DNA from: Candidatus Nitrotoga sp. CP45
GTDB taxonomy: Bacteria; Bacteroidota; Bacteroidia; Flavobacteriales; Flavobacteriaceae
Direction: 5' to 3'
NCBI GenBank assembly: GCA_943329165.2
Contig: CALQCV020000130.1
Location: forward strand, 1 to 6,015
DNA: 6,015 nt
A model generated the notes under the pieces. It was not told the DNA's origin. It made no database searches and saw nothing but the letters and a program-made list of their open reading frames with translations. Below, piece after piece: positions 1 to 5,882 of the stretch. The number at the start of each line of letters is the position of its first letter. Position 1 is the first letter of the stretch. The position numbers and the translations under genes are program-made.

Positions 1-265
1 CTTGAAAAATCCACCGATAATGATTTTGGACGAAGCTACTTCAGCTTTGGACACCGAAAGCGAACGATTGGTGCAAATTGCTTTAGAAAACATGATGCAA
101 AACAGAACATCTATTGTAATTGCGCATCGTCTTTCTACTATTCAAAAAGCGGATTTCATTGTAGTGATGCAAAAAGGAAAAATTGTGGAGCAAGGAAATC
201 ACGAAGAACTTTTAGCCAAAAACGGGACCTATTCTAAATTAGTTTCCATGCAATCATTTGATTAA
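1..265 (+). CDS. ABC exporter, C-terminal end of ATP-binding domain (partial, MsbA-like)
   Basis: This is the 3' end of a gene that enters from the left edge; base 1 is the last base of a split codon and 87 full codons follow. The visible part is the second half of a nucleotide-binding domain: a Walker B strand with catalytic glutamate (IMILDE, bases 17-34), the D-loop SALD directly after it, and the switch histidine in IAHRLST (bases 119-139). It ends with the usual short tail ([14 protein letters not shown], then GTYSKL). The [11 protein letters not shown] pattern and the close Walker B/D-loop are typical of fused permease-ATPase exporters of the MsbA/lipid A family (ABCB type), which use ATP to flip lipids or export hydrophobic compounds across the inner membrane. 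The permease half, Walker A and signature motif lie outside the window, so the substrate is unknown. The family name is well supported; calling it msbA itself would be inference. Confidence 0.9.
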   Translation, partial: LKNPPIMILDEATSALDTESERLVQIALENMMQNRTSIVIAHRLSTIQKADFIVVMQKGKIVEQGNHEELLAKNGTYSKLVSMQSFD

Positions 266-280
266 TATTAAACCTGTTTT

Positions 281-460
281 ATGAAAAGAGAATATTTTGG
301 AATGCTATTTATAATTGCATTTGTAGCTTCAATATTTATAGCCGAAGAATTTTTTGGCGAAGTAAGAGTAACACATTGGTTAAGTACTTTTATTGTTGTT
401 TGGGTTATGCTAGCATTCCAGGTTGGACAATATTCTATGCGTTTTCCAAAAGCATTTTAA
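281..460 (+). CDS. small two-helix membrane protein, unknown function
   Basis: A 59-codon ATG-to-TAA frame begins 15 bp after the ABC exporter stop. The protein is almost all membrane segment: a short basic start (MKREYF), a first hydrophobic helix at about residues 6-21, a loop with several acidic residues (EEFFGEVR), a second helix at about 33-47, and a short tail ending SMRFPKAF. The hydrophobic pattern, the start codon position and the tight fit between the exporter and the convergent gene argue that it is real. It is probably an inner-membrane protein co-transcribed with the exporter. No domain is recognised. A role in modulating the exporter is only a guess from position. Its stop lies 4 bp from the stop of the lipoprotein gene on the other strand. 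Confidence 0.7.
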   Translation: MKREYFGMLFIIAFVASIFIAEEFFGEVRVTHWLSTFIVVWVMLAFQVGQYSMRFPKAF

Positions 461-464
461 AGGT

Positions 465-1184
465 TTAAATTGGCTTATAACTAGTTACTTTCCAATCTTT
501 ATCCAATAAATTCACGAACTGATATTGAACGCTGTCTTCAGCATCAAACTCACCATTTTTATTGGTGTCTTCAATAGTTCTAAAATAAAGAAGGTTTTTA
601 GATTCGATGATTTTCCAATCAATTAATTCTTGAAAATCAACAGAAAGCTTGGTGAATTTTTGACCTGAAAGTGTACTTATATACAACGATTTTATATCGC
701 TGTTGTCTAACTTTCCGTCTTTGTTTGTATCCATATCAGCCAATGAATAGACCAATAATTGTTGTCTGCTTTTATCGGCAAACGATTTTAAATAAGTAGC
801 AGTTTCAATTAAAATTTGCTTATCAGTCAAAGCATAAATAGTATCCTTCCCTATTTCCTGAAACTTCAAATTCTTCAAATAGCCTGTAATTTGGTATTCC
901 CCATAATTAGAAACCGTAAAACTATCCTCCGAATTGTATGAAGATTTTATTCCTTTTCGGTTGCCCGACATCACACCAATTGGATGAATCAAAAAGTTAG
1001 TTCCTTCCATATTGATTGGCAAATCGGCTACTTCTATCTGATTAGTATCAACAGCAAATATAGGTTTTACTTTTGAAGTTGTTTCGTAAGTAACTTTAGG
1101 CTTTTCGGTTTCTTCTTTTTTACAGCTAACGAAAAGTCCAATAAAAACCAAAGTAATATAGAGAACGTGCTTTTTCATTTTCAT
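465..1184 (-). CDS. surface-type lipoprotein with two EF-hand-like calcium loops
   Basis: The protein has 239 residues when started at the ATG at 1184-1182. A TTG at 1199 would add five residues (MRFKF) ahead of the signal peptide and is less likely; an ATG at 1178 is also possible. From 1184, residues 1-20 are a lipoprotein signal peptide (MKMKKHVLY... LFVS) with the lipidated cysteine at 21. The cysteine is followed by KKEET, which fits the lipoprotein export signal (X-K-[D/E]2 after Cys) described in Capnocytophaga and Flavobacterium, so display on the outer face of the outer membrane is likely. Two 12-residue loops match the EF-hand/calcium pattern D-x-N-x-[D/N]-G-x-[L/F]-D-x-x-D: DTNKDGKLDNSD at 152-163 and DTNKNGEFDAED at 206-217. 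The rest looks beta-rich, with stretches such as SLYISTLSGQKFTKLS resembling a propeller-like repeat, but no named family is assigned. It is the last gene of the minus-strand block, 31 bp after the TonB-dependent receptor, so it may assist the receptor or bind a calcium-dependent ligand (inference). Confidence 0.85.
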   Translation of the reverse strand: MKMKKHVLYITLVFIGLFVSCKKEETEKPKVTYETTSKVKPIFAVDTNQIEVADLPINMEGTNFLIHPIGVMSGNRKGIKSSYNSEDSFTVSNYGEYQITGYLKNLKFQEIGKDTIYALTDKQILIETATYLKSFADKSRQQLLVYSLADMDTNKDGKLDNSDIKSLYISTLSGQKFTKLSVDFQELIDWKIIESKNLLYFRTIEDTNKNGEFDAEDSVQYQFVNLLDKDWKVTSYKPI

Positions 1185-1196
1185 AAATTTGAATCT

Positions 1197-1204
1197 CAAA
1201 ATTA
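1197..1204 (-). promoter_or_regulatory. possible -7 element before the lipoprotein gene
   Basis: Minus-strand TAATTTTG matches TAnnTTTG and lies in the 31-bp gap after the receptor gene, 12 bp before the ATG at 1184. The only nearby TTG (1221-1219) is 14 bp upstream, too close for a normal -33 box, and the leader would be only a few nucleotides. It could give the lipoprotein a secondary promoter, but may be chance. Confidence 0.2.
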
Positions 1205-1215
1205 GTGAATTATTT

Positions 1216-3693
1216 CTACAATCTCGCTGTCAGTTTAATATTGAAAACGCGCGTTGTCATATAGTTTGGAATTCCGTATTGGTTTTTGGTATACACATCG
1301 CGAACCCAAGTATTGGTTATGGCATTTTGGTTATTGAACAAATTGTAAATTTCAAATCCAACCGATAAATCTTTCCATTTCTTCAACCAATGTCCGTCTG
1401 GTCTTTCGTTGTTTCTTTCAGTCAAGACATACGAAAATCCAACATCAGCGCGACGGTAATCACGCAAACGCGTTTGGTATTGGTATGAATCGGCATAAGA
1501 AGGCGAACCACCAGGCAAGCCTGTATTATAAACCAAATTCATGTACAATTTCATATTCGGAATATTGGGCATATAATCTTGGAATAGAATTCCAAATTTT
1601 AATCGCTGATCAGTTGGTCGGGCAATAAATCCTTTGTCATTAATATTTTCTTCCGTTTTCATATAACCAAAACTTAACCAAGATTCTGTTCCAGGAACGA
1701 ATTCTCCGTTCAATCTCATATCCACTCCATAGGCATACGCCACAGCATCATTATTGGCACGATACCGAATCCTTACATTTTCCAAAGTATAACTGTTTAC
1801 ATCAGTCATCGATTTATAATAGGCTTCCGTTACTAGTTTGAATGGACGATTATTCATTTTGAAATTATAATCATTGCTCAACACAAAATGAATGGATTGT
1901 TGTGCTTTTACATTTGGTCGAACCGTTCCCAAAGAATCTCTCAATTCGCGGTAAAATGGCGGTTGGTGATAATATCCAACAGATAATCTGAAAAGCATAT
2001 CTTTTTCCCAATCGGGTTTTAATGCAAATTGCGCTCTTGGACTAAAAACAGTTTGCCTTTTTGCGCCTGTAATGGCATCTCCAGAAACTAACCAACTATG
2101 AAAACGAGCACCAGCGGTAACCCAAAATTGGCTTTCTCCAATTTTAGTTTTGGTATTCCATTGTGCAAATCCGGAAAATCTATTGATATCAACAAAATTA
2201 GTAGCTCTGACATTCTGATAAGGAACCAACGGACCAACATACGGATTGTAAGGTTGTTGATTTGGAACATCAAATTGTGGCGGATTTATAGAAAACCCCG
2301 CTGAATCAATAACTTCCCATTCTACTATTCGATCTCGAATGTTTTCACGAGTGTATTTAAAACCCCAATCTATTTGATGTTTTTTTTCGCTGAACTGGTG
2401 CGTTCCTTTGATTTCCGCATTAACGATTAAAGCATCCAAATCGTTTCGGGCATGATTTAATTGTGTTCCAATGCCACGATTAAAAGTTACTTCTCCTAAA
2501 GTTTCTGAACCAATATTTGTATCTACATCACCTAAAAAGTAGGCTGCATAAATATCAAAATATTCTTGTTCCTGCGTATGATAAACAGAACCTATAAGTC
2601 TGAAAGTATTATTCTCATTGGCAACAAAGTTGGTTTTCAAGGCTCCAAAAAGTGTTTGGTATTTATCTTTTTCCTGCCCTTCATAAAAGACTTGCAAAGC
2701 AATTGGTTCATCGATAGTTCCAAAATTAGTCTGACGTGTCAAAGGTTGGTAATTGTATTTATTTTGAGAAATATTACCAAGAAAACTAAACTGCCATTTT
2801 GCATTTGGACTGAAATTTACATTCGTTTGCACATCGGCATATGTTGGTCTGTAGTTGGTTTGCGTTTCCTGACTGTTTACCAAAAGTGAATTATCGCGAT
2901 AACGAATTCCGGTAATGGCTGACCATTTTTTATTTTTAGAAATGCCTTCACCCGTTATACTTCCGCCAAGGAAACTGGCTTCCGCGGCAATTCCATATTT
3001 GGTTGGTTTTCTATAGGTGATATCCAAAACAGAAGATAATTTATCTCCATATTTTGCCTGAAATCCACCTGCTGAAAAATCAACATTCTGAACCATATCA
3101 GTATTGGTAAAACTCAATCCTTCCTGTTGCCCTGAACGAATCAGAAATGGGCGATAGACTTCAATTTCGTTTACATACACCAAATTTTCATCATAATTCC
3201 CGCCACGTACTGCATAAGTTGTGCTCAATTCGCTGTTAGAATTTACACCTGCAAATGTTTTTAAAACGCTTTCAATTCCAGCATTCGCACTCGGATTTCT
3301 TCGAATGGTTTCGGGTTCAATTGATGTAATTCCTTGCACTCGTCGCCTGCTGCTGGTGATAACCACATCATTCAATTGCTCTGCTTTATCCGTCATTACA
3401 ACATGCCATTCAAAATTCTCACTTGGTTTTAACTGAAAGGTTGCTGTAATACTTTTTAATGCAGTATGAGTATACACCAATACTACTTTTTGATTTGCAG
3501 GAACTGTTATTTCGTAAAAACCATTTGCGTCAGTATTGACAGTTTTTGTTTGATAATTTACATTAACACCTTCAACTGGTTTGCTATTTTCGTCAAGTAT
3601 AACTCCGGCTATTTTAGCAGTTTGGTTCTGCGCAAAACTGACAATACTTATTGTAAAAAAAAAGAGCGTAAAAAGGAATCTATTTGTTTTCAA
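1216..3693 (-). CDS. TonB-dependent outer-membrane receptor with CarboxypepD_reg-like domain
   Basis: The 825-residue protein begins with a signal peptide (about residues 1-21, ending VSFA before QNQ). Residues 27-105 form a carboxypeptidase-regulatory-like beta-sandwich (KIAGVILDENSKPVEGVNV ... TDANGFYEITVP), then a linker LNDVVIT (107-113) typical of these receptors. The plug lies at about 122-228 with AVRGGNYDENLVYVNEIEV and VDFSAGGFQAKYGDKLSSVLDI. The remainder is a 22-strand-type barrel ending in an amphipathic strand (FNIKLTARL). Such proteins import ligands across the outer membrane using TonB-ExbBD energy. It is shorter than SusC-type receptors (about 1000 residues) and no SusD gene adjoins, so a polysaccharide-uptake label is not justified; the substrate is unknown. 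The start is TTG (3693-3691): the frame closes at a TAA only four codons upstream, and the next Met is residue 100, which would remove the signal peptide. The stop is TAG. It lies 9 bp after the peptidase gene and is probably translated from the same mRNA. Confidence 0.95.
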   Translation of the reverse strand: MKTNRFLFTLFFFTISIVSFAQNQTAKIAGVILDENSKPVEGVNVNYQTKTVNTDANGFYEITVPANQKVVLVYTHTALKSITATFQLKPSENFEWHVVMTDKAEQLNDVVITSSRRRVQGITSIEPETIRRNPSANAGIESVLKTFAGVNSNSELSTTYAVRGGNYDENLVYVNEIEVYRPFLIRSGQQEGLSFTNTDMVQNVDFSAGGFQAKYGDKLSSVLDITYRKPTKYGIAAEASFLGGSITGEGISKNKKWSAITGIRYRDNSLLVNSQETQTNYRPTYADVQTNVNFSPNAKWQFSFLGNISQNKYNYQPLTRQTNFGTIDEPIALQVFYEGQEKDKYQTLFGALKTNFVANENNTFRLIGSVYHTQEQEYFDIYAAYFLGDVDTNIGSETLGEVTFNRGIGTQLNHARNDLDALIVNAEIKGTHQFSEKKHQIDWGFKYTRENIRDRIVEWEVIDSAGFSINPPQFDVPNQQPYNPYVGPLVPYQNVRATNFVDINRFSGFAQWNTKTKIGESQFWVTAGARFHSWLVSGDAITGAKRQTVFSPRAQFALKPDWEKDMLFRLSVGYYHQPPFYRELRDSLGTVRPNVKAQQSIHFVLSNDYNFKMNNRPFKLVTEAYYKSMTDVNSYTLENVRIRYRANNDAVAYAYGVDMRLNGEFVPGTESWLSFGYMKTEENINDKGFIARPTDQRLKFGILFQDYMPNIPNMKLYMNLVYNTGLPGGSPSYADSYQYQTRLRDYRRADVGFSYVLTERNNERPDGHWLKKWKDLSVGFEIYNLFNNQNAITNTWVRDVYTKNQYGIPNYMTTRVFNIKLTARL

Positions 3694-3702
3694 ATTATAG
3701 CT

Positions 3703-5400
3703 TTAAGGTTTTTGACTTCTAAAAAAATGTGTTTCAAAGATAGTAGAATTTCCAACATTATCAGTAATGACTACTTTTAAATCATTTTTCCCTTCGGCAA
3801 CAATACTATCAGAAAAGCGATGGATAAGCTTTTTGGTTTTGGGTTCATATTCCAGCAAAATCCAGTTCCCATTCAAATAACCATCATAGCTTTTAATTCC
3901 AGATAACTCATCGGAAATGGTAAATTTCAATTCATTTACGTTGCTAATCCATTTTCCACCTATTCGTTTGTCCGATTTTATTTTTGGAGGCACACCATCT
4001 TTTATGAGTTTGTAATCGCCCAAATATTTGGTGTAAATAGTAAACGAGTTTTTATAGCGTTTCGTACTATAATAGTTTATTTTTTTTCCGTAAACCATAC
4101 CGACAAACATTTTTTCTCTGACTTTTTGAGGTGTAATACTATCTTCAAAAGTGATTGAAAAATTGGAAAATGCCGGAACTATATCGTCGTGAAGTTTTAA
4201 AGTTCCTTTTTTTACTTCAAAATTCATATAAAAATCATCATAGAAAGTATTCGCAGGGAAATTTACCGTAACATTTTCGATTGAAAAAATATTTTCCTTT
4301 TTTGCTTTTACAAAATATTTAGAAGTTATTGGCACTTCGGCTACTTTGGCAGGCAATGCTGAATATTGAATTGGAATATAAATCTTGGCTGTATTTTCAC
4401 TAAAATCAGCAACTTCAATGCGGTAATTTTGTGTGAAATTATTCGAAACTGATATAATTCCGTTATTCGAACCCGGTTTTATAATGCTTAACGGATACGG
4501 AGTTTCCATAAACAGTTTTTGAACACGTTGTCCTAGATTTTTGTATCGAGAATAGTCTATTAAAAGATTGACCAATCGCGTTTCATCAAAAGCAAAGGTG
4601 TCAAACTGATATCCAAAATCGAATTTTCCATTTAAAAAAGTCTGCACTCTGAAAATTCCATTCGAATTCCAGGAAACATTATCATAATCGAAAGTTGTTA
4701 TTCCGAAACCTATTGTTCCTTTTGCAGAAATCTTTTCAGCTACGTACGTTCCGTCCTCTTGCAATGATAAATTAACGGAAATTGGTCTTTTAGATTCATT
4801 GACAATGCTTTTTTCGTCTAATGGATAAACCCATAAACTGTTAATTGCCGGTCGTTTTGTATCGGTTATAACCGCGTCAAATCCGAAATACAATGGATTG
4901 ATAATTTTTTCGGATTGTGTATCGCGAATTTCAAAATGCAAATGTGGACCATCAGAACCACCTGTGTTTCCGGAAATGGCAATAATATCGCCTTTTTTCA
5001 CTAGTAAATCATTTGGATTTAATGTAAAATCAATCTCATAGGATTTGGCTTTGTATTGTTGATTTTTAATGGCTTTTTCGATTACACCGTAACCCAACTG
5101 CAGATGTCCATAAACAGTAGTGTACCCATTTTGGTGCGTTATATAAATCGCTTTTCCATAGCCAACTTCTGAAATTTTTATTCTGGAGACATAGCCATCG
5201 GCAGAAGCGTAAACGTTTAAACCTTCTTTTTGTTGGGTTTTACAATCCAAACCTGAATGAATATGATTGGGACGCAGTTCTCCAAAATTTCCGGAAAGCT
5301 GCATCGGAATATCGAGTGGTGAACGAAAATAGTCTTTTGGATATTGGGTTTGTCCAAAGGCGAAAATTGAAAATAAAAAAATAAAACAAAAATTTCTCAT
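3703..5400 (-). CDS. secreted M23-family (LytM/peptidase_M23) metallopeptidase
   Basis: The 565-residue protein starts at ATG 5400-5398 with a signal peptide (MRNFCFIFLFSIFAFG, cut about 16-17). The M23 domain follows almost at once, at about residues 35-175. Zinc ligands are visible: H48 and D52 in HSGLD, and H155 of the HLH motif in GPHLHFE; H153 and H99 (VYGHL) are the likely catalytic histidines. Family members cut peptide cross-links in peptidoglycan, so a periplasmic wall-remodelling role is expected, and with all key residues present the enzyme is probably active. The segment between YGHL and VKKGD is about 33 residues, longer than in short M23 domains. About 390 residues follow that look beta-rich; the last 95 or so (from VPPKIKSDK through TDNVGNS) resemble an Ig/FN3-like sandwich. 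It is the first gene of the minus-strand block, ahead of the TonB-dependent receptor, and is divergent from the zapA operon, which fits a link to growth or division. The exact bond cleaved is unknown. Confidence 0.93.
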   Translation of the reverse strand: MRNFCFIFLFSIFAFGQTQYPKDYFRSPLDIPMQLSGNFGELRPNHIHSGLDCKTQQKEGLNVYASADGYVSRIKISEVGYGKAIYITHQNGYTTVYGHLQLGYGVIEKAIKNQQYKAKSYEIDFTLNPNDLLVKKGDIIAISGNTGGSDGPHLHFEIRDTQSEKIINPLYFGFDAVITDTKRPAINSLWVYPLDEKSIVNESKRPISVNLSLQEDGTYVAEKISAKGTIGFGITTFDYDNVSWNSNGIFRVQTFLNGKFDFGYQFDTFAFDETRLVNLLIDYSRYKNLGQRVQKLFMETPYPLSIIKPGSNNGIISVSNNFTQNYRIEVADFSENTAKIYIPIQYSALPAKVAEVPITSKYFVKAKKENIFSIENVTVNFPANTFYDDFYMNFEVKKGTLKLHDDIVPAFSNFSITFEDSITPQKVREKMFVGMVYGKKINYYSTKRYKNSFTIYTKYLGDYKLIKDGVPPKIKSDKRIGGKWISNVNELKFTISDELSGIKSYDGYLNGNWILLEYEPKTKKLIHRFSDSIVAEGKNDLKVVITDNVGNSTIFETHFFRSQKP

Positions 5401-5435
5401 AAAAAGTTGTTTTGGCTAAGATAATTAAAAAGTGC

Positions 5436-5447
5436 GTAAAAATTTAC
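5436..5447. repeat. short inverted repeat in the leader of the peptidase gene
   Basis: GTAAA and TTTAC are separated by AA, giving two perfect 5-bp arms. It lies 36 bp upstream of the peptidase start codon. It could be an operator-like half-site pair or chance in A+T-rich sequence. Confidence 0.3.
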
Positions 5448-5451
5448 AAGT

Positions 5452-5470
5452 GAGTTATTTTTTATAACTC
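5452..5470. repeat. 7-bp inverted repeat with a T5 centre
   Basis: GAGTTAT and ATAACTC are perfect complements with five T in between. The arms are A+T-rich and no run of T follows on either strand as an intrinsic terminator would need, so it is better read as an operator candidate or a weak leader hairpin of the peptidase mRNA. It lies 51 bp upstream of the peptidase ATG. Confidence 0.4.
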
Positions 5471-5522
5471 CCTAAAAAACAATTTATTATAATTTCATCT
5501 CAACATAGCGATAAATAATTGG

Positions 5523-5530
5523 CAAAAATA
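5523..5530 (-). promoter_or_regulatory. possible -7 element for the peptidase-receptor-lipoprotein operon
   Basis: Read on the minus strand this is TATTTTTG, matching TAnnTTTG. No TTG/TTTG box is found 17-23 bp upstream, and the start codon is about 120 bp away, so the call is weak in an A+T-rich region. If used, it overlaps the plus-strand promoter. Confidence 0.25.
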
Positions 5531-5560
5531 TTGCGAAAACGAAATAGAATCCTAACTTTG
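5531..5560 (+). promoter_or_regulatory. Bacteroidota-type sigma-A promoter for the coiled-coil/zapA operon
   Basis: TAACTTTG at 5553-5560 is a full match to the Bacteroidota -7 consensus TAnnTTTG. A TTG at 5531-5533 sits 19 bp upstream, the normal spacing for the -33 box. The -7 box ends 27 bp before the ATG at 5588, giving a leader of roughly 20 nt. Both the consensus match and the position before the operon support it; no transcript data are available. Confidence 0.65.
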
Positions 5561-5587
5561 TGAGGTAAGTAATGAATAGAGTATTTG

Positions 5588-5878
5588 ATGAGTGAAATTG
5601 CAGAAATAATTGATTCTGTTGAAAATAGAGTAGCAAAACTTTTTACTAAAATAAATAGTTTAGAGAAAGGTACTTCTTCGATCAAACAGGAATTAGATAA
5701 AGCTGCTGCCTTGATTCAAAAGCAATCGGAGGAGATTGCCGCTTTGAAATCGGAATGCGAATCTCTCAAAATGGCTAATTCATTATTAGGCGGTGAAGAA
5801 AATAAACGAGATACAAAGCTTAAAATAAATTCATTAATCCGAGAGATCGATCACTGCATAGCGCAGTTATCAGACTAA
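5588..5878 (+). CDS. ZapA-linked small coiled-coil protein, ZapB-like candidate
   Basis: The 96-residue protein starts at ATG 5588; a TTG directly before it in frame is not needed. Residues about 8-63 are a charged, heptad-patterned helix (VENRVAKLFTKINSLEKG, then IKQELDKAAALIQKQSEEIAALKSE without proline), a clear coiled coil. A short break (LLGGEENKRD) follows, then a second amphipathic helix KLKINSLIREIDHCIAQL at about 76-93 that ends the protein and looks like the conserved core. No signal peptide or membrane helix is present, so it is cytoplasmic. The next gene, zapA, starts 4 bp downstream, so the two are almost certainly co-transcribed and translationally close. Small coiled-coil genes just upstream of zapA also occur in Gammaproteobacteria (the TIGR02449 ZapB-like family). 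By analogy it may bind ZapA at the division site; this is inference, and sequence homology to ZapB is not shown. Confidence 0.85.
   Translation: MSEIAEIIDSVENRVAKLFTKINSLEKGTSSIKQELDKAAALIQKQSEEIAALKSECESLKMANSLLGGEENKRDTKLKINSLIREIDHCIAQLSD
5815..5829 (+). repeat. 15-bp direct repeat, copy 1 (end of coiled-coil gene)
   Basis: AAAGCTTAAAATAAA occurs here and again at 5891-5905, 76 bp apart. In both copies it is read in the same codon phase, giving KLKI in each protein (DTKLKINSLI here, DEKLKIKLSI in ZapA). Confidence 0.6.
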
Positions 5879-5882
5879 AAAT

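Larger units (their letters stand above)
5401..5587. other. divergent intergenic region between peptidase and zapA operons
   Basis: This 187-bp A+T-rich gap separates two genes that point away from each other, so it must hold promoters for both. The plus-strand promoter at 5531-5560 is clear. The minus-strand promoter is uncertain: TATTTTTG (5530-5523) matches the -7 consensus but lacks an obvious -33 box and implies a leader of about 120 nt; a nearer candidate TATCTTAG (5423-5416) has one mismatch and a TTG 23 nt upstream. Two inverted repeats lie at 5436-5447 and 5452-5470. No RNA gene or convincing small coding frame is seen. Confidence 0.75.

Noticed and set aside
451..470. Imperfect inverted repeat at the convergent gene ends as a shared terminator
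   Set aside because: The arms are short, A+T-only and mismatched, with no G+C stem and no usable T run, so I do not call a terminator.
1185..1199. TTG at 1199 as start of the lipoprotein
   Set aside because: It only adds five residues before a complete lipoprotein signal peptide; the ATG at 1184 is the simpler choice.
2088..2304. Open frames of about 60-68 codons on both strands inside the receptor gene
   Set aside because: They overlap a clearly coding receptor frame, show no domain or signal, and are typical shadows of A+T-rich coding sequence.
465..3693. SusC/SusD-type polysaccharide uptake pair
   Set aside because: The receptor is shorter than SusC proteins and the 239-residue lipoprotein is much smaller than SusD and lacks its helical repeat pattern.
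2566..3780. Plus-strand open frames (2566-2889, 3221-3436, 3466-3780) antisense to the receptor and peptidase genes
   Set aside because: Their translations show no recognisable pattern and they lie opposite well-supported genes.
5572..5595. Seven-codon frame MNRVFDE overlapping the ATG at 5588
   Set aside because: It could be a leader peptide, but such a short frame is expected by chance and has no attenuator structure with it.
5500..5685. Minus-strand 61-codon frame across the zapA operon promoter
   Set aside because: It overlaps the promoter and the start of the coiled-coil gene, and has no protein features.
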